A stretch of 64,000 nucleotides of DNA from an uncultured Rubrobacteraceae bacterium (GCA_902806065.1 CADCVE010000037.1:1-64000); one strand, 5' to 3'; shown: positions 18,993 to 28,644, numbered from the stretch's first letter. Translations and numbers: made by a program. The notes: generated by a model not told the origin, from the letters alone.

Positions 18993-19478
18993 TTAGTTAT
19001 CGAGTAATTGTTGCTCGGACTTGGAGCCCGACGCGAAGATACCTTCGAGGCCCTGCCAGCGGGGGTCTATCTCGTCCCCGTCCGACTCCGGCTCCACGGG
19101 TTGCGTACCAGTGCAGAATACCTGCAAGGGTACCTCGCTCGGCAAAGCCTCCCGAGTGTACGCCGACACGTTCAACTCCCAGTCCTCTACGTACATCTCC
19201 AGGTCGTTCGGTCCCGAAAGGAACTCTGAATCCCCGAACGAAAGCGTTAGCTCCGTAGGCTCCAGTGTTCGGTCGCAACTCGTCAGGAGGTGACAGGTCA
19301 CCTTCAGATCGACATGCAGGCCCTCTTGTAGCCGGGTTACGTGGACGTGTGCCTCCGCTTTCGTAACCTCGTGTCGGCGACCATAGAGGTCAAAGGGAGA
19401 GAGGTCGAAAGAGACCGAGAACTCGCGTGAGTCTGCTATGCCCATGCCCGGGCGTTTTAGTTTGATCGGCTTGTCCAT
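18993..19478 (-). CDS. DUF177 (YceD-like) protein
   Basis: This 161-residue protein belongs to the DUF177/YceD family found immediately upstream of rpmF and implicated in large-subunit rRNA accumulation. The central beta-rich part includes [20 protein letters not shown] with the characteristic C-x(n)-C pair. The C-terminus contains the family motif [11 protein letters not shown]. It is 17 bases from rpmF and 22 from the next gene, consistent with one operon. Confidence 0.85.
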   Translation of the reverse strand: MDKPIKLKRPGMGIADSREFSVSFDLSPFDLYGRRHEVTKAEAHVHVTRLQEGLHVDLKVTCHLLTSCDRTLEPTELTLSFGDSEFLSGPNDLEMYVEDWELNVSAYTREALPSEVPLQVFCTGTQPVEPESDGDEIDPRWQGLEGIFASGSKSEQQLLDN

Positions 19479-19500
19479 GCTCGTATCTTACTACGTGGAA

Positions 19501-19956
19501 CTACTCATCAGGGACGCCCTGGAGCTTCGAACGTCCGCGTTGAACGGCCTCCAGGAGTCGGGCAAGGTTCTCTTCGAGGTTCGCGAGGACCTCGTCCGCG
19601 TAGTCTTCCGCGCCGAGGCGTATCTCACGTTCCCGACGCCGGGAGTCCTCCATGATCTCCGCGCTGCGCTTCTCGGCGCGCTTGAGGACCTCTTCTTCCG
19701 AGGTAATCTTCTCGGCCTCTTCCTGGGCCTGGCGGATGATACGGTCGCTCTCGCTGCGCGCCTCGTCGAGCATCGACTGGCGCTCCTTGACGATCCAACG
19801 CGCCTGCTTGAGCTCTTCAGGAATGGTCTGGCGCATCTGGTCTATCACGTCAAATGCGGCATCGCGGTCGATCATCGCCGTGTTGCCGAAGCCCGGAAAG
19901 CTTCGGGCCTCCTCGACCAACTCCTCCAACCTGTCTATCAAAACCAGTACGTCCAT
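19501..19956 (-). CDS. SepIVA/DivIVA-like coiled-coil protein
   Basis: The 151-residue product begins MDVLVLIDRLEELVEEARSF and then forms a long, charged coiled coil (about 55-125: RSESDRIIRQAQEEAEKI, LKRAEKRSAEIMEDSRRRER). The same arrangement is found in the short actinobacterial DivIVA-domain proteins next to DUF177 and coaD, of which mycobacterial SepIVA is a known septation and cell-envelope factor. The position in this window is the same. A role in division is inferred from family and neighbourhood only. Confidence 0.7.
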   Translation of the reverse strand: MDVLVLIDRLEELVEEARSFPGFGNTAMIDRDAAFDVIDQMRQTIPEELKQARWIVKERQSMLDEARSESDRIIRQAQEEAEKITSEEEVLKRAEKRSAEIMEDSRRREREIRLGAEDYADEVLANLEENLARLLEAVQRGRSKLQGVPDE

Positions 19957-19965
19957 TAATCCATT

Positions 19966-21021
19966 CTACCCTTTGTTGCTTTTCTCTGCCTGCCCGTCCA
20001 CATAGAGCCGCTGGACGATGTCTAGTATCTCGTCCGGGACGAGGCCGTGCACGCTTCCACCGTAGCTTGCGATCTCACGCACCGCGCTTGACGAGAGGAA
20101 GCTGTGCTCCGCCGCCGCCATGATAAACACCGTCTCGAACTTCGGGTAGAGCGTCCGGTTGAGCTGCGATTGCTGGAACTCCGACTCGAAGTCCGAGCCC
20201 GCCCGCAGACCCTTTATGACTACCGTGGCGCCACGCTCCCGGGCAAACTCCACGAGCAGACCATCCATGATCTCGACGGAGACGTTCTCCATCAACCCGG
20301 TCACTTTGCCGATGAGCCGCGCCCGCTCCTCGACCGTAAGCCTCGGTCCCTTACGAACGTTCTTGCCTACCGCGACGATAACATGATCGTATATGTGGGC
20401 AGCCCGGTTGATAACGTCGACGTGTCCAACGGTAATGGGATCGAAGCTGCCAGGGCAGATCGCAAGCTTCACTAAATGCTCCTCTGATCTCTCAAGGAAA
20501 GTTACGAAAGTACCGCCGTACCGGCGGCTCTCCCCTTTCATAATGTCCGTATCCCACACAGGAGGATGTCTGCTCTCGATGACGGCGCGTCCGCCGGGCG
20601 AGAGCAACGCCGCTAAACGATCCACGACGTCCCCGATCTCCTTCGGCGGGATTCTATATGGAGGGTCGGCAAATATCAAATGGAATTTGCGTCCTGAAGC
20701 TACTAACCTTTCAAGCTCCCCTTCGACACCGCCGCGCAGCACCTCTCCCCTCTCCGCGAAACCCGCGCGCACCAGATTCTCGCGTACGACTCCAGCCGCC
20801 CGATTGTTTATCTCGACGAACACCGCTCTCTCGTAACCGCGGCTCAGGGCCTCGATACCTAGTGCGCCGGTCCCGGCGTAGAGGTCCAGAACCTCACCTC
20901 CGTCGAAGAACTGCCCGAGAGAGTTGAAGACCGCCTCGCGTACCCGGTCGGAGGTCGGGCGCACACCGTTAGGGACTGGGCCGAGTCGGACGCCGCGGGC
21001 CGTGCCGGCGATGATCCTCAT
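19966..21021 (-). CDS. rsmD-coaD: Fused 16S rRNA methyltransferase RsmD and phosphopantetheine adenylyltransferase CoaD
   Basis: One uninterrupted 351-codon frame holds two enzymes. Residues 1-183 are RsmD, which methylates G966 of 16S rRNA: MRIIAGTARGVRLGP, RVREAVFNSLG, LDLYAGTGALGIEALSRG and the catalytic FADPPYRIP. Residues 184-351 are CoaD, the penultimate step of CoA synthesis: AICPGSFDPITVGHVDVINR, VVIKGLRAGSDFESEF and FLSSSAVREIA. There is no stop between them; the joint reads FLERSEEHLVKLAICPG. However, AGAGGAG lies seven bases before an in-frame GTG at 20472, so a separate 168-residue CoaD could also be made from an internal start. Separate genes with overlapping ends are the usual arrangement. 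GAGGA precedes the first ATG. Confidence 0.9.
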   Translation of the reverse strand: MRIIAGTARGVRLGPVPNGVRPTSDRVREAVFNSLGQFFDGGEVLDLYAGTGALGIEALSRGYERAVFVEINNRAAGVVRENLVRAGFAERGEVLRGGVEGELERLVASGRKFHLIFADPPYRIPPKEIGDVVDRLAALLSPGGRAVIESRHPPVWDTDIMKGESRRYGGTFVTFLERSEEHLVKLAICPGSFDPITVGHVDVINRAAHIYDHVIVAVGKNVRKGPRLTVEERARLIGKVTGLMENVSVEIMDGLLVEFARERGATVVIKGLRAGSDFESEFQQSQLNRTLYPKFETVFIMAAAEHSFLSSSAVREIASYGGSVHGLVPDEILDIVQRLYVDGQAEKSNKG

Positions 21022-21042
21022 GTGTTTGTCCTCAAGAGGCAG

Positions 21043-23112
21043 CTACTCTCGAAAGAGCCACTCGACGTCCTTGCCCAGAAGGTCCCGGACTTCACGGCGG
21101 AGTGGCCGATGTTGTGGTTCCTTGAGGGTCGGGTCTGCGGCGACGAGCTCGAAAGCGGCACGACGGGCCTCGACCAGTATCTCTATATCTCGCAGGAGCT
21201 TGGCTATCTTGAGGTCCGGCATCCCGCTCTGGCGGCTCCCGAAGAGCGTCCCCTCCCCGCGTATCCGCAGGTCTACCTCGGAGAGTTTGAAGCCATCCTG
21301 GTGCTCACACAACGCCTGCAGCCGCTTCAGAGAATCCTCTGTCTTCGGGTCGCTGACGAGGAAGCATTTGGGGGGATGGAGGCCCCGGCACACCCGGCCG
21401 CGTAGCTGGTGTAGTTGGGAGAGCCCGAACCGCTCCGCGCCCTCTATCACGATCGCGCTCGCGTTCGGTACGTCCACCCCGACTTCAACCACTACGGTGG
21501 CTACGAGGATCTCTACCTCCCGCTCCCGGAACGCGCGCATGACCTCTCGCTTCTCGGTGGCCTTCATGCGGCCGTGCAGCAGGCCGACTGTTCTTTCCGG
21601 GAAGACCTCTTCGGTAAGCTCTTCATGCAGTTCCTCCGCCGCCCGGACGTCCTCCAGAGCCTCCGACTCCTCGACGAGCGGGCAGATCACATACGCCTGC
21701 CGGCCCTCCTCAAGCTCCGCGCGCACGGCCTCATAAGCTCCGGCCCGTTCCGCGACCTCGACCATGCTAGTCTCCACCGGCTTGCGTCCTGGCGGCAACT
21801 CGTCGAGCAGAGAGACCTCGAGATCACCGTACAGCGTGAGGGAGAGCGTGCGCGGAATAGGAGTGGCGGTCATGACCAGCGTATCCGGGGTCACACCTTT
21901 CTCCTTGAAGGTAGTCCGTTGTCCGACTCCGAAGCGGTGTTGCTCGTCGACGACCACAAGTGAGAGGTCTTCAAACTCGACGGCTCTCTGGATCAGGGCG
22001 TGCGTGCCAACCACGACGTGAGCCTCGCCACTCTTCACCGCCTCCAGCGCCACCCGCCGCTCCGCCGCTCCCTGCGAGCCGGTGAGGAGCACGACATTTA
22101 TGGGAAGGTCTTTCAAGGCTGCCGAGATGGAGATGAAGTGCTGCTCGGCCAGGACTTCGGTCGGGGCCATAATGGCGCCTTGCCCACCGGACTCGACGGC
22201 CGACAGCAGGGCCGCGACGGCGACCACGGTCTTGCCGCTCCCGACGTCGCCCTGGAGGAGGCGGCGCATTGGTTTCTCGGGGCGCATCCCTTCGAGGACC
22301 TCCCCGATCACACGCTCCTGCGCACCCGTAAGCCCGAACGGCAGACCCTTTAGAAAAGGGTTCAGGAGACGCCCATCCCCCCTGTGACTCCTTCCGGACT
22401 CGGTCTTCTCCAGACGAGCCTTGCGCGCCGCGAGCCCGGTCTGAATAAGGAAAAGCTCGTGAAAGACCAGGCGTCTCGTCGCTGCCTTGAGACGTTCCTT
22501 ATCGGTAGGGAAGTGAATGCCGTGTATCGCGTCGTGCAGGTTCGGCAGACCGTGACGGGCGAGAATCTCCGCCGGCAACGGGTCCAGGATACGCCCGGCT
22601 TCATCGAGGGCGCGATGGATGAGGGTCCGCATCCTGCGTGCGTTTATGCCCTTGTTCACCGGATAGACCGGGACGAACCGGCCAGCGTGTGCATTGTCTC
22701 CTATCGTCGCCGGATCATCTATAAGCTCGATGTTCTTGGCGGAGATTTGTAGTTCGTACTTGCGCTGCGCCTCGCCCGAGACGACGACCCAGGAGTAGTC
22801 CGGGACGATCTGGTTCAGTAACCAGCCTCTGCCCCAGATGGTCGCCGGTATATAACCCGTCCCATCGTAGATCTGCACCGAAAATCCGGGTGTTCTGCCT
22901 CGCACCGGGCGACCGACCTTCTTCACGCCCACCACCCGACCCACGACCGTTACCCTCTCCCCTACACGCAGGTCCGCGATCTTTTTTACGTTAGACAGAT
23001 CTTCGTGGCGAGAGGGGTAGTGCGACACAAGGTCCGCCACGGAGGTTACCTTCAGCTCTTCGAGCGCCGCGGCTATCTTCGGTCCCACACCGAGGAGGTT
23101 TGTGACCGGCAC
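21043..23112 (-). CDS. recG: ATP-dependent DNA helicase RecG
   Basis: RecG drives branch migration at stalled forks. From the GTG at 23112 the product is 689 residues, close to the usual 680-700. The start TNLLGVGPKIAAALEELKVT is the helix-hairpin-helix before the wedge domain (YPSRHEDLS), which is followed by LLQGDVGSGKTVVAVAALL (Walker A), VDEQHRFGVGQR (DExH-like) and MTATPIPRTLSLTLYGDLEV. LHGRMKATEKREVM, VVEVGVDVPNA and GLSQLHQLRGRVCRG complete the helicase. GGAG lies nine bases before this GTG. An upstream ATG at 23232 would overlap degV by 20 bases and lacks a ribosome-binding site, so the start is uncertain. Confidence 0.92.
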   Translation of the reverse strand: MPVTNLLGVGPKIAAALEELKVTSVADLVSHYPSRHEDLSNVKKIADLRVGERVTVVGRVVGVKKVGRPVRGRTPGFSVQIYDGTGYIPATIWGRGWLLNQIVPDYSWVVVSGEAQRKYELQISAKNIELIDDPATIGDNAHAGRFVPVYPVNKGINARRMRTLIHRALDEAGRILDPLPAEILARHGLPNLHDAIHGIHFPTDKERLKAATRRLVFHELFLIQTGLAARKARLEKTESGRSHRGDGRLLNPFLKGLPFGLTGAQERVIGEVLEGMRPEKPMRRLLQGDVGSGKTVVAVAALLSAVESGGQGAIMAPTEVLAEQHFISISAALKDLPINVVLLTGSQGAAERRVALEAVKSGEAHVVVGTHALIQRAVEFEDLSLVVVDEQHRFGVGQRTTFKEKGVTPDTLVMTATPIPRTLSLTLYGDLEVSLLDELPPGRKPVETSMVEVAERAGAYEAVRAELEEGRQAYVICPLVEESEALEDVRAAEELHEELTEEVFPERTVGLLHGRMKATEKREVMRAFREREVEILVATVVVEVGVDVPNASAIVIEGAERFGLSQLHQLRGRVCRGLHPPKCFLVSDPKTEDSLKRLQALCEHQDGFKLSEVDLRIRGEGTLFGSRQSGMPDLKIAKLLRDIEILVEARRAAFELVAADPTLKEPQHRPLRREVRDLLGKDVEWLFRE

Positions 23113-23212
23113 CGAACGCAGCTCCGGGAACGTAGTTCTCGTGGGTAGATCGAGGAGCGGGCGCCGGGCGGGAGTGCCGCCGGCGAATATGCTCGTGGCG
23201 GGAGATCTCTCT

Positions 23213-24028
23213 TTAGAGGAAGGCCACGCCATAGGCCCCCGGGCCGACGTGAGAACCGACGACCCCGCCGATCTCCGCGACGAAGTCACCCTTTACGCCG
23301 AGCCCTGCCCTGAGCTCGGCGAGCGGCTCCCAGGCGTTTACGTGCCCGTAGGCCAAAGGACGCCCAGCCTCGACAGCGGGTCGCGCCTCTTCGAGAAGGG
23401 CCGCCAGCTGGCGTTTACGGCCGCGAGCCCGCTTGTGCGGCACCACCTCGCCGTCCTCGACGCTCAGGACCGGCCGGATGTCCAGCGCCGTCCCCAGGAG
23501 GCGCTGGGCGCGTCCAATGCGACCGTTCTTCTCCAGGTACTCCAGAGTGCCGACAGCAAAGAGAACCTTGCAACGCCTGACCGCTACCTCGACGGCCTGT
23601 CGTATCTCCTCGAACGAGCCCCCTTCATCCAAAACACTCAGGGCCTCCAGCATGATAAGCCCCGAACCCATCTCCGCACTCTTTGTATCCACGACCTCGA
23701 CCGATCTATCCACCATACCGGCAGCCGTCAATGCGGATTCGTAAGTACCACTGAGCTTGCTGGAGATCGTCAACACCAGGATATTATCGTAAGCGCGGAG
23801 AGATTCGTACGCCCTGACGAACGCCCCTGCCGACGGCTGAGAAGTCTTCGGCGGAGAGGGCGTCTCTCCGAGTTTCTTGTAGAACTCCGCGTTGGAGAGA
23901 TCTACCTTGTCCGTATACGACTCCTCCGGCCCGAAAGAGAAAGACAGCGGGACTACTCGAATATTCGGGCGTTCCAGCACCTCCTCGGGCAGGCTCGTCG
24001 TCGAGTCCGTAACTATCGCAGTCGTCAT
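23213..24028 (-). CDS. DegV family fatty-acid-binding protein (FakB-like)
   Basis: The 271-residue protein has DegV-family landmarks: AIVTDSTTSLPEEVLE at the start, TSQPSAGAFVRAYESL near residue 60, VLTISSKLSGTYESALTAA near residue 81, and the central GTLEYLEKNGRIGRAQRLLG. DegV proteins bind a fatty acid; in Firmicutes the FakB members present it to FakA for phosphorylation. The partner-type gene directly upstream overlaps it by four bases (ATGA), which supports a FakAB-like pair. Substrate preference cannot be read from the sequence. Confidence 0.85.
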   Translation of the reverse strand: MTTAIVTDSTTSLPEEVLERPNIRVVPLSFSFGPEESYTDKVDLSNAEFYKKLGETPSPPKTSQPSAGAFVRAYESLRAYDNILVLTISSKLSGTYESALTAAGMVDRSVEVVDTKSAEMGSGLIMLEALSVLDEGGSFEEIRQAVEVAVRRCKVLFAVGTLEYLEKNGRIGRAQRLLGTALDIRPVLSVEDGEVVPHKRARGRKRQLAALLEEARPAVEAGRPLAYGHVNAWEPLAELRAGLGVKGDFVAEIGGVVGSHVGPGAYGVAFL

Positions 24029-25707
24029 TCAGCCACCACCTGCAACGGGTACAGAGGCTGGCCTCCATCCCTGGCCTCGACTTCCACGGCGCCGTCGAGA
24101 AGTTTTATTCTCTCCACAACCTCGCGCGCCAGCTTATCGTCCATTCCGTGGCCGCGGAGAAGGGTTACGATATCCGCGCCGTGCTCTAGTATCTTCTCGA
24201 CGAGCTTGGTCGCCGCATCCTCCAGCCCCTCTTCCACCGCTACCAGGTCCCCGTCCAGAAGCCCGATATAAGCACCCTCGGGCACGTCGCGGCCCGCTAG
24301 CTTAGCCGTACGAACCGCACGTGTGACCTCGCCGCATCTTAATCCCGCGGAGATCTCACTCATCTCCTCGACGACGTCTGGCGCCTCCCCTTCTGCGTCG
24401 TAGCCGATCATTACCGCCATCCCACCCGCGATGTTCATAGTCGGCACCACGTAGACTGCCTTCTCGACTAACTCCCCGACCTGCTCGGCCGTTGGGATGA
24501 CGTTCTTGTTATTGGGCAACAGGATCACGGCCTCGGCTCCAGTCCGCTCTACCGCCCGCACGAATTCCTGCGCGCTCGGGTTCGCGCCCTGCCCCCCCTC
24601 GACCACGACCGCCCCCATGGACTCGAAGAACGCGCGGTTGCCAGCTCCCTGGCTCGCCACCACTAACCCAAGCTTCGCCGTCGCTCCCGCCGAAGCAGCA
24701 GGGCCACCCTCGCACGCTCTGGCGCGAGTCTGAGCCTCCATATCGTCCGCTTTGACGCCGGAGAGCCGACCGAAACCGCCCGCGTAGGTCAGGGCGCTGC
24801 CAGGGTCCTGAGTGTGAAGATGGACTTTGACGAGGTCACCGTCGGGGACGACGAGGACGCTCTTGCCCATCTCCCGGATGCGCTTCTCGAACTCTCCCTC
24901 ATCTCCGCGAAACCCCGTGACGATAAACTCCGTGCAGTAGCCCCAGGCCTCCTCCGTCGAATGCTCCACGGTCTTACGCAGGCGCTCTCCGGTAGCTGCC
25001 GCGTCCAGTTCAGGGAGACTAAGCCCAGGCTGCTCTCCGCTCCATGCCGACACGATACCGTCCAGGATTACGGCGACACCAAGCCCCCCGGCATCCACTA
25101 CACCGGCCTCCTTGAGCACTGCCAGAAGCTCGGGAGTCCGCTGTACAGAAGCGTGCGCCTCACGGGCCGCCATTCTCAAGACCTCCAGCGGACCCTTCTC
25201 TCCTCGCTCCACGCAATCCGCTGCAGTGGCAGCCGCGTCCTTTATCACCGACAGCATCGTGCCCTCGACAGGCTGTCGAACGGTCGCATAGGCACGGTCG
25301 CTAGCCCCCTGGAGCGCCGCGACGACCGCCGCAGCATCGAGAGTTTCGCACTTACCGAGGGCACCGCAAGCGCCACGCAAGATTTGGGAGAGGATCACCC
25401 CTGAGTTGCCCCGCGCTCCCATGAGCGCGGCCCGCGACACCGCCCTGGCCGCCTCCTCACTGGATAATCCAGCCGAGTCCGAGACCTCTTCGAGCACCGA
25501 ACGCAGCGTTAGGAGCATGTTCGTGCCGGTGTCTCCATCCGGTACCGGGTAGACGTTGAGGGCGTTGATCCGCTCCGCATGTGCCGCCAGAGCTGCGTGC
25601 GCGGCTACTATCGCGGTCCCGAGATCCATGTTCGAGGCGACGCTCTCGCCAGCATCCGCGGCAGCTTTCGTCCCGGCTCCCTCGCGTTTTTGGGTTGTAC
25701 CTTCCAT
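24025..25707 (-). CDS. DAK2-domain kinase, FakA/YloV-like
   Basis: The 560-residue protein has an N-terminal DAK2 (DhaL-like) ATP-binding domain with NALNVYPVPDGDTGTNM near residue 50 and GARGNSGVILSQILRGA near residue 98. A central region contains GYCTEFIVTGFRGDE and VHLHTQDPGSALTYA, and the C-terminal domain includes AVILLPNNKNVIPTAEQ and GLLDGDLVAVEEGLEDA. This is the FakA/YloV architecture: the kinase that, with a DegV partner, makes acyl-phosphate from fatty acid. Acyl-phosphate would enter the same step as PlsX, which lies about 5 kb downstream in the same strand block. The first about 25 residues are low complexity. AGGA lies seven bases before the ATG. Confidence 0.85.
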   Translation of the reverse strand: MEGTTQKREGAGTKAAADAGESVASNMDLGTAIVAAHAALAAHAERINALNVYPVPDGDTGTNMLLTLRSVLEEVSDSAGLSSEEAARAVSRAALMGARGNSGVILSQILRGACGALGKCETLDAAAVVAALQGASDRAYATVRQPVEGTMLSVIKDAAATAADCVERGEKGPLEVLRMAAREAHASVQRTPELLAVLKEAGVVDAGGLGVAVILDGIVSAWSGEQPGLSLPELDAAATGERLRKTVEHSTEEAWGYCTEFIVTGFRGDEGEFEKRIREMGKSVLVVPDGDLVKVHLHTQDPGSALTYAGGFGRLSGVKADDMEAQTRARACEGGPAASAGATAKLGLVVASQGAGNRAFFESMGAVVVEGGQGANPSAQEFVRAVERTGAEAVILLPNNKNVIPTAEQVGELVEKAVYVVPTMNIAGGMAVMIGYDAEGEAPDVVEEMSEISAGLRCGEVTRAVRTAKLAGRDVPEGAYIGLLDGDLVAVEEGLEDAATKLVEKILEHGADIVTLLRGHGMDDKLAREVVERIKLLDGAVEVEARDGGQPLYPLQVVAE

Positions 25708-25788
25708 GTTCCGTTCCTAGAGTATCAACAAAGGCCGCCCCGCGACGAGCGGGACTCCTCTGACTGCGGCCGCGCCCCACGAGAAATC

Positions 25789-25797
25789 TGGTACAAT
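25789..25797 (+). promoter_or_regulatory. Putative extended -10 promoter for rpmB
   Basis: TGGTACAAT in the 180-bp divergent gap matches the extended -10 consensus TGnTAtaaT. No clear -35 is seen 17 bases upstream. It would give a leader of roughly 85 bases before rpmB. Support is by pattern only. Confidence 0.35.
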
Positions 25798-25887
25798 TTT
25801 CGCCCGGAGTCTGGAACCGGCGTTCGCCGCCGTCTCCGAGTCTCTGTCGTACATCGGCCGGTATCCTAGCACACAGGAGATTTAATC

Positions 25888-26124
25888 GTGGCGAAGATTT
25901 GTTATTCCTGCGGTAAGCACCCCAGCTTCGGCAACGCTCGCAGCCACTCCCTCCGCGCGACGCGGCGGCGTTGGAACCCGAACCTGCAGAAGATCCGTAT
26001 TCAAGAAGGCAGCACAACCAAGCGTGCCTACGTCTGCACCTCCTGCCTGAAGGCCTTCAAAGTCCAAAAGGCCACTGCTAACACTCGCCCCGCGAGCGCC
26101 GCTACCGAAGGCGCCCCCGCTTAA
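25888..26124 (+). CDS. rpmB: 50S ribosomal protein L28
   Basis: The 78-residue product begins MAKICYSCGKHPSFGNARSH and has RRRWNPNLQKIRI and YVCTSCLKAFK. The CysxxCys pairs mark the zinc-binding form. It starts at GTG 25888 with AGGAG eight bases upstream. It is the only plus-strand gene in the left half and is divergent from the FakA-like gene. The Ala/Thr-rich tail (ANTRPASAATEGAPA) is longer than in most L28 proteins. Confidence 0.94.
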   Translation: MAKICYSCGKHPSFGNARSHSLRATRRRWNPNLQKIRIQEGSTTKRAYVCTSCLKAFKVQKATANTRPASAATEGAPA

Positions 26125-26286
26125 CCTGTAACGACAGCAGGGGAGGTTCCAGCTGGCGCTAAATCCGTTGTTGCGCTAAACCGGAGCTTGTCAGGACGAT
26201 CTCGTTCATTAAGTGAGGTTCGGCGTAGGCTCGGGCCGGAGCTCAGACGCAACGGCGGTTGATAGCACGTCGCTCCGCCCATCATC

Positions 26287-26784
26287 CTAGTCTGCGTTTG
26301 CGTGCTCTTCCATCCGGTCTAGAAGAGAGGCCATCTCGATGGCGGTGGCGGCCGCCTCGAAGCCCTTGTTGCCCGCCTTGGTACCGGCTCGTTCGATAGC
26401 CTGCTCGATAGTCTCCGTGGTAATGACTCCGAAGATCACCGGCAGATCCGCCTCCAGCGCCACACTCGAGATGCCGCTCGCGGCGCCGCCCGCCACATAG
26501 TCGAAGTGGGCCGTCGCGCCCCTAATGACGGCCCCGAGACAGACCACGGCATCATAGCGTCCGGAGAGGGCGAGTCTCCTGGCTGCAAGCGGTATCTCGT
26601 AGGAGCCCGGTACCCAGATTACGTCCACGGAGGAGAGATCTCCTCCGTGACGTTTGATGGCGTCCAGGGCACCGTCGAGGAGCGGGCGCACTATAAAATC
26701 GTTGAAGCGTGACGCTACGATGCCAAAGCTACGACCGGCGGCGGTGAGGTCTCCTTCGATGTAGTTTGGCTCTCTCCTCTCCAC
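26287..26784 (-). CDS. ribH: 6,7-dimethyl-8-ribityllumazine synthase
   Basis: RibH makes the riboflavin precursor lumazine from the RibA/RibD branch product and the RibB product. The 165-residue protein shows [55 protein letters not shown] and [15 protein letters not shown], including the catalytic His-Phe-Asp. It is the last gene of the rib operon, 14 bases after ribBA. The GTG start at 26784 has only a weak GAGAAG site. Confidence 0.93.
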   Translation of the reverse strand: MERREPNYIEGDLTAAGRSFGIVASRFNDFIVRPLLDGALDAIKRHGGDLSSVDVIWVPGSYEIPLAARRLALSGRYDAVVCLGAVIRGATAHFDYVAGGAASGISSVALEADLPVIFGVITTETIEQAIERAGTKAGNKGFEAAATAIEMASLLDRMEEHANAD

Positions 26785-26798
26785 GGCTTCTCTATCTC

Positions 26799-28001
26799 CT
26801 AGATCTCGTCGAAGACGTGGTTGAGCTTCTCTTTTTTCGTCTGGAGATAGCGCTTGTTCTCGCCGTTAGGCTCCACTTCTAGCGGTATCCTCTCGGATAT
26901 CTCAAGCCCGAAGCCCTGTAACCCGACGACCTTGGTGAGGTTGTTGGTCATGAAACGTATGCTAGAGAGCCCGAGATCCTTGAGAATGAGCGCGCCTATA
27001 CCGTAATCCCTGAGATCCGGGGCAAAGCCGAGCCTCTGATTGGCCTCCACGGTGTCGAGCCCTTCGTCCTGCAGATGGTAGGCCTTCATCTTGTTGAGGA
27101 GCCCTATGCCGCGCCCCTCCTGCTGCATATACACGAGGACGCCTTCGCCCTCCCGCGCGATCCTCGTCATCGCCTTCTCCAGTTGCCCGCCGCAGTCGCA
27201 GCGTAGAGAGTGCAGGGCGTCACCGGTGAGACACGCCGAGTGTACGCGCACGAGGACGTCCTCCTTGCCTTCAGGCTCGCCCATTATGAGCGCGAGGTGC
27301 GTCATGTCGTCCACGTCGTTCTCGTAGGCCCTGAGGCGGAACTCGCCGAACTCGGTCGGTAGGCGGGTCTCCACGGCGAACTTTACGTGCTGCTCGTACT
27401 GGCGGCGATATTCGATGATCTGGGCCACCGTGACCATCTTTACGCCGTGCTCTTTGGAGAACTTCTCCAGGTCCGGAACGCGGGACATCGTACCGTCTTC
27501 GTTCATGATCTCGCAGATAACGCCAGCAGCTTTGAAGCCGGCCATACGCGAGAGGTCTACCGCTGCCTCGGTTTGTCCAGCCCGCTGCAGGACGCCACCC
27601 GGACGGGCGCGAAGCGGGAAGATATGTCCCGGCATTACCAGGTCATCGGGGCCGGTAGCGTCGTCCACGGCCACACGGCAGGTGTGCGCCCGGTCCGCGG
27701 CCGAGATACCGGTCGTGATACCGTCCTTCGCTTCTATGCTCGCCGTAAAGGCAGTGCCCATGCGGGAGTGGTTGTGTTGGACCATCTCCGGAATCTCCAG
27801 CCGGTCGACAATCTCGCCGGACATGGGCAGGCAGATCAGACCGCGCGCGTGCGTGACCATGAAGTTTATGTCCTCGGGCGTAACGAGCTCGGCAGCCATC
27901 GTCAGGTCGCCCTCGTTCTCCCGGTCCTCGTCGTCACAGACGATGACCATCTTGCCGTTCTGGATCTCCTCGACTATCTCCTCTATGGGACTAAACGGCA
28001 T
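26799..28001 (-). CDS. ribBA: Bifunctional DHBP synthase / GTP cyclohydrolase II
   Basis: This 400-residue fused enzyme starts both branches of riboflavin synthesis. The N-terminal RibB half has [20 protein letters not shown] and YHVTAPD-like equivalents such as [17 protein letters not shown] and [20 protein letters not shown]. The C-terminal RibA half has [20 protein letters not shown], then CDCGGQLE for zinc and [20 protein letters not shown]. The ATG at 28001 is preferred because AGGAG lies eight bases upstream; GTG 28010 is inside that site. It overlaps ribE by 11 bases. Confidence 0.94.
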   Translation of the reverse strand: MPFSPIEEIVEEIQNGKMVIVCDDEDRENEGDLTMAAELVTPEDINFMVTHARGLICLPMSGEIVDRLEIPEMVQHNHSRMGTAFTASIEAKDGITTGISAADRAHTCRVAVDDATGPDDLVMPGHIFPLRARPGGVLQRAGQTEAAVDLSRMAGFKAAGVICEIMNEDGTMSRVPDLEKFSKEHGVKMVTVAQIIEYRRQYEQHVKFAVETRLPTEFGEFRLRAYENDVDDMTHLALIMGEPEGKEDVLVRVHSACLTGDALHSLRCDCGGQLEKAMTRIAREGEGVLVYMQQEGRGIGLLNKMKAYHLQDEGLDTVEANQRLGFAPDLRDYGIGALILKDLGLSSIRFMTNNLTKVVGLQGFGLEISERIPLEVEPNGENKRYLQTKKEKLNHVFDEI

Positions 28002-28644
28002 CTTCCACACTCCTCTCAGAAATTTTTAACTCTTCCAAGCGCGGCATCAGTAACCGCTCGACATACTTTCCTATGACATCCGCCTCTAGGTTCACCCGGT
28101 CGCCGGGGGAGAGACTTTGCAAATTCGTCGCTTCCCTCGTCTGGGGCAGTATCGAGACGGTGAACGAGGATTCGCCAACGGAGACCAGTGTAAGGCTGAT
28201 CCCATCCACGCACACGCTCCCTTTCTCGACGGCGTAGCGCAGCACCGTCTCGGGAGCCGAGAACTCCCAGATCTCCGCGCCACCTCGCGGCCCCTCCGGC
28301 GTTACGCTCACCACCTCGCCGACCCCGTCTACGTGCCCCTGCACGATATGCCCACCGAACCGCCGCTCAGGCGTCATCGCCCGCTCCAAGTTGACCGTGC
28401 TTCCCTCCCTCAAATCGCCTAAAGACGTTCGTCTCAAAGTCTCGGGCATGGCATGGAAGACGAGCGTCTCCGCGTCCGTACCCGCATCCACCTCGTTTAC
28501 CGTCAGGCAGACACCGTTGACCGAGACAGAGTCTCCAACCTCCGTATCCACTGCGAGGTGACCGCTGCGTATAAGGAGCCGCACCATGCCGCCCTCCTGA
28601 AGGGAGACTACGCGTCCCGTCCCTTCAACCAGTCCGGTGAACAA
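27991..28644 (-). CDS. ribE: Riboflavin synthase alpha subunit
   Basis: RibE dismutates two lumazines to riboflavin. The product contains two lumazine-binding repeats: FTGLVEGTGRVVSLQEGG with VNGVCLTVNEVD, and FGGHIVQGHVDGVGEV with VDGISLTLVSVG. The universal start MFTGLVE places the initiator at the TTG at 28644, giving 217 residues; AGGAGG lies only three bases upstream, an unusually short spacing. A TTG at 28656 would place the ribosome site inside the gene. The start overlaps the ribD stop region by 20 bases. Confidence 0.9.
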   Translation of the reverse strand: MFTGLVEGTGRVVSLQEGGMVRLLIRSGHLAVDTEVGDSVSVNGVCLTVNEVDAGTDAETLVFHAMPETLRRTSLGDLREGSTVNLERAMTPERRFGGHIVQGHVDGVGEVVSVTPEGPRGGAEIWEFSAPETVLRYAVEKGSVCVDGISLTLVSVGESSFTVSILPQTREATNLQSLSPGDRVNLEADVIGKYVERLLMPRLEELKISERSVEDAV

